DNA of 64,000 bases from assembly GCA_037501455.1 (NCBI GenBank), contig CM074865.1, positions 39,600,501 to 39,664,500 of the forward strand, read 5' to 3'. Below, one piece after another: positions 34,604 to 46,153 of the stretch (within the stretch, counting starts at the first letter, position 1; every line of letters begins with the position of its first letter). The position numbers were made by a program, and so were the translations under genes. Source of the DNA: Lantana camara. Its lineage: Eukaryota > Streptophyta > Magnoliopsida > Lamiales > Verbenaceae. The notes below the pieces were generated by a model. It saw only the letters and a list, made by a program, of their open reading frames with translations. It did not search any database and had not been told where the DNA came from.

Positions 34604-37111
34604 AACATACAGTATGGGTCGTGAGTTTCATGACGCTCACGCCCGAGGACTCCTTCCCCCACCAAGCCTCCTAGTGGGTTTAGGGTTGATCCTTAAGTTG
34701 AACACCGGACTAGGGACTACCCGATAGCCCACACCGTCCCGGGTCTCCTTAGCACGAATCTCCGGGGCCCATCTACTTCATCAAAATTTTCAAAAGTTGA
34801 AAAGTTCTTAATTTTTCAAAATCCAACATAGCTCACGGTTTCAAAACATACTCACACCAACCATTTTCAAAACAAACGAACGAAAATATTTCTTACGTAT
34901 ACATAAAAGCGTTTTCAAATATTTCGTAACAAAAGGGCCAAAATCCCACAAAATACGTATCAAACACATATCTAATACTTATACATATAGATAGGTCACA
35001 TGCGGGCTTAAATCACATTAATGGTTGTAGGTCGTGTTAACTAAAAGAAAGAAACCTTACCTTGTCGACCACAATGAACAAAACGAACCGAAACACACCT
35101 AAGAGACCACCTCCTTTCCTTTGAAACAAGGCTCTGAACAAAACAAAGGACGAAAGACGGACTTAGACTCACAACTGAACCAATTAGACGCTCGGCAAAT
35201 GCATACGGATGTAAGAGATGCATAAGAGATGTAATGAATTAACATATCACGTATGCAAGTTCATAACAAATCACATGTCTCCTAAATTATGTTAAATAAA
35301 TTCATTAATTTCATATAGCATGCATAACGTATCATACAACATGTTAGGAAGACATTTCATATCATATAAGAGCAAAGAAAAATCATATAAGGTACTTAAA
35401 CGAAACATATAGTCATAAACGCACGTATGAGAGAATGTTGCACGTATGAGACCATAATTCAAAAACGAACACGTAAAACAAGCCATAAATTCATAACATA
35501 GCACTTAACACATAATATAACATGTTAACATCATATCATAAAAGAAGCAAGAAGAAACCACATGAATTAAATAAATAAGGCATTCTTGCATGCATGTACG
35601 TAGGAGACACAACAAATGTATTTCATTTTATAACATGCAAACGAGCATCAAAATCACAAAATAAATTCATACTAAATCATGTAACATGATATAATGCAAG
35701 TTAGTATCATATATTAATCATATAGAAGCTAGAAAAGACAAGCAACACACTCGAAAGTTGCAAAACAGCTAAAGGGTGGTCGCGCCTCTCCAACACACAC
35801 AACAGCAAAAGTCAAAACAAGGCTGAAAAGGGGTCGTGCCCGCTACAGGAAATGCACTAATCCCGTTCGCGACCGCGACCACGCACGCAGCAGCAACAAA
35901 AATAGGGTAGCAGTAGCACAAATCGAACAAAAACCAATCCTAAACCTTCCTAGCATGCAAGGGAAGGTTCATACATCAATTATACATCTTATTCTGATCA
36001 TTTAACATGCACAAATCGGACTAATCATGCAAGGAAATGGAAGAGATTGGATCAAACATAGATGTTCTTCATTTATTCATACAAAGCATTAATGGCATAC
36101 TCAATTAAATGCAACCTACTTCTGAAATGAGAGCATACAATTAATAATGGATGTCTTAGGTTCATAAATGATGCATTAAACTAAAAAGAATCACAAGAAA
36201 TCATGCCAAATTCATCAAATCTCCATAAACCCTTACTATTCATCATATTATCCATAGCATGCTTAATACTCCATAAAATTTGGCAAATGAGCACTCAGAA
36301 CAAAGAGGAGAAGATGTAGAACAAGATACCGGACTTACCTTTCAAATTTGAGACGAATCGGATGAGTATTGAGCTCAAAACTTGCAAAATGAATAGTGTT
36401 CTCTTCCTTCTCTTAGGGATTTCGGGTTGCTGATGAAGAGAGCAACTTTGCCTTCTCTTTTGTAGACTGGGACTGAATGAGGGGCTAATGTGGTGAGAGA
36501 GGGTTAATTTAGGGTCATATGGGTTCAAATATGGGGCGATTCGGATAAGAAACGGGTCGGTTATGACTAAAACGGGCGAACATGGCAAATTTGTCGCAAG
36601 GGTCGTGTTTCGGGTGAAATTCGGAGGACCAAACGGGCTTCAAAAATTACAAAAGTAGGTTCAATAGCTTCCATTCTTCATTACGAGTCCGATGCTTCTT
36701 CCAAAATTCGAAGCCGAATTCCCGAGCCCAAGTTATGCCTTCTGGAACACGAGGTGCGTTTAAACTAGTTAGACACTCGTATCCCTTAAAAAATAAAATG
36801 GTTCAAAACCGTATCAAACAAACTCAAAAACATAAAACAAACATGTAGGAAAGTTCATACTAAACATATTTCATGTATTTCACATAGTCACATACTTAGG
36901 AGCAAATACGGGGTCAAACGGATCGAACGGGGAATCAAACGGGGTCAAAATGAACAAATACCTAACAAAGTGTAACAAATAATTATTCAAATAATCAATT
37001 AGGCATATAAACAATTTAATAAACATGTAAAAGCATAAATAAATAAATAAAACACTTACGAAACACTCTCGAAAGTGCGTACCTGTACGGTCGGACGAGC
37101 GGGATGTTACA
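34604..37111 (-). mobile_element. Family B1 3' LTR, truncated at its end
   Basis: On the minus strand it starts TGTAACATCCCGCTCG at 37111 after polypurine tract AGGAGGGGAG. It runs 2.5 kb and breaks off near 34604 at a CAGTATGGGTCGTGAG segment, lacking about 0.85 kb that the next B LTR still has. Both sides of this junction are incomplete, so a deletion or illegitimate recombination joined B1 to element G. Contents: donor-like AAAG|GTAAGT (36339-36333) and a GC-rich block (35770-35890). ORFs show no domain. Confidence 0.85.
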
Positions 37112-37444
37112 AACTCCCCTCCTTCAAAAGAACCTATCCTCAGGTCCTAAGGCAAAGTCTTGATCAACTCTAGGAACGGACGTCAACTCCGAAGGTCTTC
37201 TCTCCAAGCCACAAACTTCTCGGCCCTCACAACTCAGAAACACCCGAGCTCTGAACTCACTAACTCTCTTCAAGAAGAGAGTTCCCCACAAAAGAAAACA
37301 ACATAAGCAGCAAAACAAGCGCAAGAAGCAGCAAATCCAAAGAAAATAAACAAAAAGTGGGTTTCTTCCGAGATATAAATATGCATGAATGAGATGCTAC
37401 GAATGCAATTACCTCAATTTCTGGGGGGCTCTTTAGTTTCCAAG
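37112..37444 (-). mobile_element. B1 internal 3' tail
   Basis: The tail between gag and LTR holds a GGACCT/AGGTTC stem-loop (37130-37147, loop GAGGAT) and a palindrome AACTCTCTTC/GAAGAGAGTT with a 2-nt loop (37262-37283). A segment near 37370-37420 is shared with the + copy at 17370. No pol is present, unlike the relic at 17831. Confidence 0.75.
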
Positions 37445-38095
37445 TTAAAGCACTTTCTCCACTGCTCGGTCCCACGTATCCGTACTTCTTGCCATCAAAG
37501 CTTCTCTAAATTCACCCCGAAGGCCTTCCATAAAATACCTAGTCTTTACCCGATCCTCATTGAAAATAGTTGGTACATAAGCACCCAATCTCTCGAACTC
37601 TTCTAAATATTCCATAACCATATTATTTCCTTGTTTGAGGGTGAAAAATTCTTCAATTCTTCGATCTTGTAGAATAGTCGGTGTATACTTCTTCTTGAAA
37701 TCTCAAATAAATGCATACCATGTCACCTCTTCATTTATCGCCTCTAGGTGTTGAATAATTCTTGACCACCATAATCCTGCTTGTCCTTGGAGAAGTAGGG
37801 CAACAAAGCGGACCCTATGTTTAGGTTCACACGACCATACTATAAATATGCCTTCTATTTTTGAAATCCATTCCTCAGCTCTAACATCATCATCTCCTCG
37901 AAACTGTGAAGGGTTAAAGGTCCGAAATTCCCGGTATAAAGTCGATATCAAATCCATAGGTTGTCCCATAGATGAAGTTTGTCCTTGATTCGCTTGGAAT
38001 TGTTGAAACATAGCGATCACGAACTCTTCGGCATTGAAAGACGGACGAGGAAGTTGATGTGAAGATTGACCAGAGTGATGTCGACATGGAAACAT
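37445..38095 (-). pseudogene. gag of family B1
   Basis: Begins MFPCRHHSGQSS at 38095, directly after acceptor-like TTTTCAG|G. The capsid FRTFNPSQFRGDDDVRAEEWISKIEGIF and LLLQGQAGLWW are open to a TGA (37703-37705) that replaces an Arg codon. The frame then continues FKKKYTPTIL...MEYLEEFERLGAYVP...FMEGLRGEFREAL to a TAA at 37445-37447. The zinc knuckle found in the + copy and in B2 is absent, so the C-terminus is deleted. Confidence 0.85.
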
Positions 38096-38310
38096 CCTGA
38101 AAAGCTCAAAACTACAATACAAATATAGATGTACGTCGATTAATAGGTGTATGTTCATGTGAACAATTAAGACAAATAATATAATTAAGTCACATAAAAT
38201 GATGTTATGAATGCAAACAAACATAAAATCCTATGCCGAACGATCTAGACAGACTAGACACGACGCTAGAGCTCCGGTTTTGCAACCAAGAGCTCTGATA
38301 CCACTTTAGA
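38096..38310 (-). mobile_element. B1 leader with primer-binding site
   Basis: The leader between LTR and gag. The PBS complement GCTCTGATACCA lies at 38292-38303 (initiator-Met type), 7 bp from the LTR end at 38311. The gag-side end is TTTGAGCTTTTCAG|G, acceptor-like. Confidence 0.9.
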
Positions 38311-41300
38311 TGTAGCATCTCGGAGCGCAAGACACTACACCGCCCGCACTATAGGCCGATAAGTGTAACGAAATGGAACCTCCGAACACGCACCAAGCTA
38401 TAGCGAACGGGTGACAAACAAAAATACACACACTAACTAGGCGGCCTAGAGCCTAATACTGAGTGCGCATAACAAAATTGAAATAAAAAGTGGAAACCCA
38501 GGATTCAAATACAAACATACATGCTCAAATTAATACATATTATGCCCATCCACGGCCAAATAATTCATACCTGGATCAAAGCTTGAAATCTGAATCATAA
38601 CTTATACAAATTTCATACATATTTTAAACATAATACAAATGCGAAAATGTAAAGATGCAAAGACTCGACTACCAACTCAAACAAAACTAAACAAAGGACC
38701 GTGACCTAGCACGCACCAACCTGCACCTACAAACTCAACCAAACGAAAGGGGAAAAAGAAGACAACGAGGAGGGGTCAATCCCAGAGACTGGTGAGGGGG
38801 CTAACACACTCACAAATACGTATACATAGAGCATATCATATTCAAAATTAGAAGGTTCATGAACCGGGGCGTAGTTTTTGCAATCCAAAAGATTTAACTC
38901 GTGATACTAGATATAAGGAATAAAAGGGGTGAGGCCGAAGGCCAAAATCAACCAAATTTTAGTACTTATGAATCCACTCCCGTTTTACAAACCAAGTTCA
39001 AAATCACACACTCAACTCGGCGAGCACGAGCCTCAGATCACCCTGACTCCGTTCATAAATTAAAGATCTAAATCAAAGCAAAACATAATTCAGAATCAAA
39101 GAAACATACCTCTCCTCCAGGTGATGGCAGAGTGGCGCCACCCTGACCATCAGACACATAGTATGGGTCAGGAGTTTGATGACGCTCAAGACCGAGGACT
39201 CCTTGTAACGCTCTGACTTGTCAGTCGTACAGGTATGACGTATGTGTATAGCAATTTGCGCGAATTAATTGTTTATAAGTGTTTTGTATATTTAATTTTA
39301 TCATAAATTGTTGTTATTTTATTTTATTTTATATTCGTTCAATTACTATATTTAATTATATAATTAATCTTTAAATGTTAATTAATTATATCTTTAATTA
39401 CATTATTATTTATTTCAAATTAATCGTTGACTTTTTATTTAATTTAAAATAGAATTTAAATTTTATTATTTAATTTGAAATGTTACGAAATTGTAAATGC
39501 TTTGCGCTTGAGTGTTTTAATCATGCTTCGTTCTTATATGATTTGATATCGAAATTTCGTGAAAATTTAGTATGTCGTAGATTTATGTGTTATAAACATG
39601 TTTATATACTCGTTTCATGTTTTTGATCTCGTTTGACGGGGTAACGAATTTAGTTTGAGTTGTGGAACCAAATCGGGGGCTAAAGGGCAATTAGCACACC
39701 CTTGGTTCCGTATGTGATATCTTGAGCTCGGGAACTCGGAATCGAGTTTCGTCAACTTCGTTGAACTCTTATCGAAGATTTGGGTTTAATGAACTTAGCC
39801 TCTTATTTTTCCAAAATTATTTGAACCTCCGAGATTCAACCGAAAAGAGACTCGTCCGTAAATTGACCACATTCCACCATTTTTCTAATAACTCCTACAA
39901 TTCTTGACCAAATTAACCATGGTTGGACTTTTTTGAACCCTAGTTCAGGCCACTATCATCCCCTACTCTCTCCCATTCGAGCCACATTCAAACAAAGGAG
40001 AAAATTCAGCCCCAAGTCCCAGACTTCCAGTTTCTTCCCGTCACCTTGCAATCCTTGGAGATTTTGGAGCTCAAATCTCTTCCAACCTTCATCTAATCCA
40101 CAAGGTGAGTTTAGGGTAGTGTTATAGATTCAATTGTGGTCATTTTGATCCATGCATCCCTAATTTTGAGGCTATACTCACGAAGTTTGGAGAAGGCTGA
40201 AAAAGGGTCGGACCGCTACCGAAAATGCACTAATCCGGTCGCGGCCGCGACAACGCACGTAGCAGCAGCAAAAACAGGGTAGCAGCATGACAAATCCAAC
40301 AAAAACCAATTCTAAACCATTCTAGCATGAAAGGGAAGGATCATACATAAATTATACATCATATTCTGATCATTTAACATACAAAAATCGGACTAATCAT
40401 GTAAGGAAATGGAAGAGATTGGATCAAACATACATGTTCTTCATTTATTCATACAAAGCATTAATGGCATACTCAATTAAATGCAACCTACTTCTGAAAT
40501 GAGAGCATACAATTAATAATGGATGTCTTAGGTTCATAAATCATGCATTAAACCAAAAAGAATCACAAGAAATCATGCCAAATTCATCAAATCTCCACAA
40601 ACCCTTACTATTCATCATATTATCCATAGCATACTTAATACTCCATAAAATTCGGCAAATGAGCACTCAGAACAAAGAGGAGAAGATGTAGAAGAAGACA
40701 CCGGACTTACCTTTCAAATTTGAGACGAATCGGATGAGTATTGAGCTCAAAACTTGCAAAATGAATAGTGTTTTCTTCCTTCTCTTAGGGATTTCGGGTT
40801 GCTGATGAAGAGAGCCCCTTTTCCTTCTCTTTTCTAGGCTGGATCCGAATAAGGGGCTAATGGGGTTAGAGACGGTTAATTTAGGGTCATATGGGTTCAA
40901 ATATGGGGCGATTCAGATAAGAAACGGGTCAGTTATGATTAAAACGGGCGAACATGGCAAATCTATCACAAGGGTCATGTTTCGGGTGAAATTCGAAGGA
41001 CCAAACGGGCTTCAAAAACTACAAAAGTAGGTTCAATAGCTTCCATTGTTCATTGTGAGTCCGACACTTCTTTCGGAATTCAAATCTGAATTCCCGAGCC
41101 CACATTACGCCTTCCGGAACACGAGGTGCGTTAAAACTAGTTAGACACTCGTATCCCTTAACAAATAAAACGGTTCAAAACCATATCAAACAAACTCAAA
41201 AACTTAAAACGAACGCGTAGGAAAATTCATACTAAGCATATTTCATGCATATCACATAGTCAAATACTTAGGAGCAAATATGGGGTCAAACTGATCGAAC

Positions 41301-41483
41301 GGGGAATCAAAAGGGGTCAAATCGAACAAATACCAAACAAAGTGTAACAAATAATTATTCAAATAATCAATTAGGCATATAAACAATTTAATAAACACGT
41401 AATAGCATAAATAAATAAATAAAACACGTACGAATCACTCTTGAAAGTGCGTACCTGTACGGCTGGACGAACGGGATGTTACA
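38311..41483 (-). mobile_element. Shared LTR of tandem B1/B2, with inserted A-like piece
   Basis: It starts on the minus strand at 41483 (TGTAACATCCCG) and ends at 38311 (GATGCTACA). Left of it lies a PBS and gag (so it is B1's 5' LTR); right of it lies a polypurine tract and tail (so it is also B2's 3' LTR). One LTR serving two internal regions marks a tandem array formed by recombination between LTRs. The part between 39204 and about 40190 is a foreign, truncated A-like LTR, and about 1.1-1.2 kb of B LTR present in the 34604 copy is missing there. It retains palindrome GTCGCGGCCGCGAC (40238-40251) and donor-like AAAG|GTAAGT (40711-40705). Confidence 0.85.
39204..40190 (+). mobile_element. 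Truncated A-like LTR
   Basis: Starts with an intact LTR edge TGTAACGCTCTGAC at 39204 and follows the A LTR plan: AT-rich start, palindrome GGAACCAA/TTGGTTCC (about 39664-39710), CTTGAGCTCGGGAACTCGG (about 39720), leader-like stretch and CAAG|GTGAGT (GT 40105-40106). It then stops near 40190 and family B LTR resumes at GGCTGAAAAAGGG. Edge approximate. Confidence 0.8.
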
Positions 41484-41841
41484 AACTCCCCTCCTTCAAA
41501 AGAACCTATCCTCAGGTCCTAAGGCAAAGACTTGATCAACTTTGGGAACGAACTTCAACTCCGAAGGTCTTCTCTCCAAGCCAAGAACTTGTCGGCCCTC
41601 ATAACTCACAAACACCCGAGCTCTCAACTCACTAACTCTCTTCAAGAAGAGAGTTCCCCACAAAAAAAAAAAAACAACATAAGCAGCAAAATAAGCGCAA
41701 GAACCAGCAAATCGAAAGAAAAAAAAACAAAAAGTAGGTTTCTTCCGAGATATAAATATGCATGAATGAGATGCTATCAATGCAATTACCTCAATTTCTG
41801 GGTGCTCTTTGGTTTCCAAGTGGAAGCCTTTGGTTTCACCT
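41484..41841 (-). mobile_element. B2 internal 3' tail
   Basis: Nearly the same as 37112-37444: polypurine tract, GAGGAT-loop stem-loop, and palindrome AACTCTCTTC/GAAGAGAGTT (about 41631-41652). Solo LTR C interrupts it at 41842 and B2 resumes at 44530. Confidence 0.85.
41837..41841. repeat. Target-site duplication CACCT (left)
   Basis: CACCT directly before LTR C, repeated at 44525-44529 directly after it. Confidence 0.93.
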
Positions 41842-43256
41842 TGTAACACCCGAGCGCAAGGTGTCACATCCCTCGCACCAAGACCCGACCCGAATATGAA
41901 ATGGACGATCCATACCCGAGCCAAATCACGGCGAACGGGGACTTACGCACACTCTATGCTAGGCGGGGCTAACCCTTGAACCATAAAACAGCGTAAAACA
42001 TTAAAGCGGAAGCAATAAACGGACATACATCATGTATATAAGCAATGAGCATCACAATTTCAAATTTCCAAGTCATAAACACCCTCAAATGCCATCAAGG
42101 CTCAAAACAGGTACGCTCCCATAAAGTTCATATACAATGCTCAAAATTGCAATATGTGAGTGTAAGACCAATATACAAAGGGCTAGATATGAAAGCAAGA
42201 CCTATGACTCGAATTCCCACCTAGCTCCCTTGACACCTGCACAACACAACTGAAAGCCAAACGGGTTCAGTCCAAAAGGGACTGGTGGGTATAAAAACAG
42301 GGCATAAATATAATATACAACAGTATTTAACAATCACATGCAAGCTATAATCCCAAGTGAGGTTTTTAAAGAATTTCCCAAGTGGGCGAATAGAAATCAT
42401 CAAAAGGGATTATAACGATTCATTTACATTAGGTCATTAGTGGCCCGGCCACTGGGCGTGCATTATCTCCAACCAACACCTCGTGTAATTCATTAACATT
42501 CATTCATTCTATTCATGCATATCATTCTTTCGTGCGCATTCAATAACATTTACACCTTCTTCCTCCGGGTTGGTGGCGGGTTTGCAAGGCCCATCCACCC
42601 ATTCCTTGACCAAAAGGGGAACATGACTCCCCAGATGGCGCTCAGCGTCCATTCCTCGCTAACTCCTAACGAGGTCCGGTTACGCCGTTCATTAGTGGGA
42701 CTAGTGTGAGGGTTTACCGTCAGCCCGTGCCTCCTCGGTTCCCCACTCACACCAAGTCCCTGGGCCCCATTCATTGTGAACATTCATTCATTCTCGCCAA
42801 AACATTTGGTAGGTTCATAAAATAAGGGCTTTACGTTGAAAACATTTACTCCTGAAAACGACTCTATATATAAATATTTTTTTTTTTTTGGCCGAAAACT
42901 TTTCACGTTGAAGGGATATAGGGTCATTTATCTAATTAGAAGAGAAACCCACCTTAAACCGCAAAAAGGAGAACACAAGAGCCTCTCGGACCGGCCTCGT
43001 CTCCAACGGAATCAAAATCTGTGCAAGAGAGGTGAAGTGAGACTCAATATGACCAAATAAGACGCTCGACAATGCTATGACCATGATATGAATATGTAAA
43101 AGATAAGATTATGTTATGAAAATGTTCATGTACACTATTAAGGAATTTAAGTCATATATTCAAGTCATTCACTCATTCATTCGAATTCACAAACCCACAT
43201 TTTCAATCAAATCAATCCAAATGATATTTAATATTCACTAAACATATATAAACGTG

Positions 43257-43257
<1 letters not shown>

Positions 43258-43294
<37 letters not shown>
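43258..43294. repeat. TA microsatellite in LTR C
   Basis: Uninterrupted TA dinucleotides. Confidence 0.95.
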
Positions 43295-43295
<1 letters not shown>

Positions 43296-43343
43296 CACAT
43301 GCACGTACAGTAACATACAACCACAAAATGCATGAAATCAGAA

Positions 43344-43560
43344 GGTGACACGCCCGTGTCACCATAATACAATAAGCCGTGACACCCCCGTGTCTTAGTA
43401 CAACGGACAATATGCATGAAAATAGAAGGTCACACGCCCGTGTCACCATTACAAAGCAAACCGTGACACCCCCGTGTCACGGTACAGCGGAACCAGACCA
43501 TCAAGCACCCCCGTGTCATGCTTAAGGAGGAAAAGGTGACACGCCCGTGTTACGTACGCA
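43344..43560. repeat. Hairpin cassette in LTR C
   Basis: Six units: GGTGACAC/GTGTCACC loop GCCC (43344-43363); GACAC/GTGTC loop CCCC (43381-43394); a mismatched GGTCACAC/GTGTCACC unit (about 43428-43447); CCGTGACAC/GTGTCACGG loop CCCC (43461-43482); an AAGCA/TGCTT unit near 43505; and GTGACAC/GTGTTAC loop GCCC (about 43537-43556). The 9-bp stem differs from the one in A (CCGAGACAC/GTGTCTCGG) by a paired A-T to T-A change. Confidence 0.9.
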
Positions 43561-44524
43561 GAAGAGAAAAAAAACAGAGCATAACAGCAGAACAATACGT
43601 ACCAACCTCAATCACCCATAAATGAATCAAACTCACGTTTAAATGCTCAAATATCCTGATATCCACCTACTAGCATACAAATAGATCATTAACAATTCAT
43701 AAAAACACATATTTCCACATTAGATCATCAAGAATTCTTCAAATGAAACCCAAATACTCATTCATGTTCCAAGTCGATAAATCTCAAGATAAATGCATAA
43801 AACTTAAGCTCAAAGTTCCTAAACAAATAAGCAACAATAATTACACAAATAAACCAAGTCATTGCAAAGCCCTATCTATCACATAAATTCAAGAAAATCA
43901 TCAATTCTCCAAAAGTACCTCAAATGAAAGAAATGAAGGATGGGATGAAGATATGATGTTGATGATGCTTGAATGATCCCAAAACCCACAAAATGATGCT
44001 TGAATGATGAAATCTCCCACTCCTCCAAGTAGGGTTTGGTTCGGTTGAGCAAGGGAGAAAGAACAAGATGTATGTAATGTGTTTGTATGTGAATGAAAAG
44101 CATGGTACGTGATTGCTGCTATGTATCAAGAAGAAATGCTCAAATTGCTACTAAGTCCTCCCATTATTTAAGTCGTGCAATTAGCCACAATTCCATAACA
44201 AATGCTCAATTATAACCAATGCAATTAAGTACTCAAGTTCATGAAAATGAGCAAGTAAGGCCATAAAAGAATTAAATCAAGTTCGGGAAGTTAATTCACG
44301 TTGCAATCAAGTTCGATTTATCCAATAAATATCAATTTGATACGAATTTCACAAAAATACTTAATATTAAATAACTTAGGATATAATCATTACCATAATT
44401 AACATTATTAACATCTAATATATTTAAAATAAAATTAACTATATAAACACGTAAAAATAATTATTTCACGCAATTTGGTAAACACATACGTCATGCTGTA
44501 CTACCTAAAAACTGGGGCGTTACA

Positions 44525-44529
44525 CACCT
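44525..44529. repeat. Target-site duplication CACCT (right)
   Basis: Matches 41837-41841. Confidence 0.93.
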
Positions 44530-45472
44530 CCTTTGTTTGTTAGCTGGAAAATTGTGCTCTGAAGACCCGCACGCGTAGCATCTCCCTAGCCTAATCCAAC
44601 ATCCGTCAAATGCATAGTTGGTCCCTCCGCAATGGGCACATGGTTGAAATTCTCTGTCTGATCGAGGGGTCTTCTGATATTTAGGTTTCTTGTCACTTTC
44701 CTTAGTTCACTTGCCATGTTGAACCAATATTCCTTCCACTTGCAAATTGGAACATGAGCTTGACCCAAAAGGTTGTCCCGATGCCTCTTCTTCATCCGTT
44801 TTTCTTACCATCCACCGAGTTTCGATCCATAGCACTTTCTCCACTACTCGGGCCTATGTATTCATACTTCTTACCATCAAAGCCTCTCTAAATTCACCCC
44901 GAAGGCCTTACATAAAATACCTAGTCTTTACCCGATCCTCATTGAAATTAGTTGGTATATAAGCACCCAATCTCTCGAACTCTTCCAAATTTTCCATAAC
45001 CATTTTATTTCCTTGTTTGCGGGTGAAAAATTCTTCCATTCTTCGATCTTATAGAATAATTGGCATATACTTCTTCTTGAATTCTCGAATAAATGCATCC
45101 CATATCACCTCTTCATTTATCGCCTCTAGGTGTTGAGTAATTCTTGACCACCATAATCTTGCTTGTCCTTGGAGAAGTAGAGTAACAAGGTGGACCCTAT
45201 TTTGAGGTTCGTACGACCACACTCTAAATATGCCTTCTATTTCTGAAATCCATTCCTCAGCTCTAATATCATCACCTCCTCGAAACTATGAAGGGTTAAA
45301 GGTCCCAAATTCCCGGTATAAAGTCGACATCGAATCCATAGGTTGTCTCGTAGATGAAGTTTGTCATTGATTCGCTTGGAATTGTTGAAACATAGTGATC
45401 ATGAACTCTTCGGCATTGAAAGGAGGACGAGGATGTTGATGTGAAGATTGACCGGAGTGATGTCGACGTGGA
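44530..45472 (-). pseudogene. gag of family B2
   Basis: Minus-strand Gag starting MFPRRHHSGQSS at about 45472. Capsid motifs FRGGDDIRAEEWISEIEGIF, LLLQGQARLWW and EEFFTRKQGNKMVMENLEEFERLGAYIP are recognisable but interrupted by several stops. The nucleocapsid CAHCGGTNYAFDGCW and CYACGSSEHNFP lies at about 44545-44640. It keeps the zinc-knuckle part that B1 lost. The CAG before the start codon has decayed to CAAG. The short ORFs called in this region are frame shadows. Confidence 0.82.
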
Positions 45473-45666
45473 AACATCTTGAAAAGCTCAAAACTACAAT
45501 ACAAATATAGGTGCATGTTCATGTGAACAATTAAGGCAAATAATACAATTTAGTCACATAAAATGATGTCATGAATGCAAACAAACACAGAATCCTACGC
45601 TCGAACGATCTAGACATGACGCCAGAGCTCTAGTTTTACAACCAAGAGCTCTGATACCACTTTAGA
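45473..45666 (-). mobile_element. B2 leader with primer-binding site
   Basis: The leader matches 38096-38310. The PBS complement GCTCTGATACCA lies at 45648-45659, 7 bp from the LTR end at 45667. Confidence 0.9.
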
Positions 45667-46153
45667 TGTAGCACCCCGGAGCGCAAAGCACTACAATCCC
45701 CGCACTATAGCCCGACAAGTGTAACGAAATGAAAACTCCACACGCGCACCAAGCTATAGGGAACGGGTGACAAACAAAAACACACACACTAGCTAGGCGG
45801 CCTAGACCCTAATACAAAGTGTGCATAACAAAATCGAAATCAAAAGCGGAAGCCCAGGATTCAAATACAAACATACATGCTCAAATTAATACATATTATG
45901 CCCATCCAAGGATAAATAATTCATACATCGATCAAAGCTTGAAATCTGACTCATAACTTATACAAATTTCATACATTTCTTAAACATAATACAAATACGA
46001 AAATGTAAAGATGCAAAGACTCAACTGTCAAACTCAAACAAAACTAAACAAAGGACCGCCGCCTACCACGCACCAACCTGCACCTGCAAACTCAACCAAA
46101 CAAAATGGGAAAAGAAGACAACGAGGAGGGGTCAATCCCAGTGACTGGTGAGA
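45667..46153 (-). mobile_element. B2 5' LTR, end portion
   Basis: The final 487 bp of the B2 5' LTR (minus-strand end at 45667, GGGTGCTACA). Element D interrupts it at 46154 and it continues at 55550. It contains the CAGTC/GATTG hairpin near 46128-46146, just left of the insertion point. Confidence 0.9.
46149..46153. repeat. Target-site duplication TGAGA (left)
   Basis: TGAGA precedes element D and recurs at 55550-55554. Confidence 0.95.

Larger units (their letters stand above)
41842..44524 (-). mobile_element. Solo LTR, family C (A-related)
   Basis: 2683 bp, from TGTAACGCCCCAG (44524, minus) to GGGTGTTACA (41842), flanked by CACCT on both sides with no internal region: a solo LTR left by recombination between two LTRs. 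Its first 100 bp resemble element A's LTR. It holds a hairpin cassette (43344-43560), a TA run (43258-43294), a structured GC-rich module (42540-42770), hairpin CAGTCC/GGACTG with loop CTTTT on the minus strand (42268-42284) and CTAGGCGG near 41960. Confidence 0.93.

Noticed and set aside
43258..43294. TA runs (also at 5925, 13294, 60290) as centromeric satellite
   Set aside because: They are short dinucleotide runs inside LTRs, not higher-order tandem monomers.
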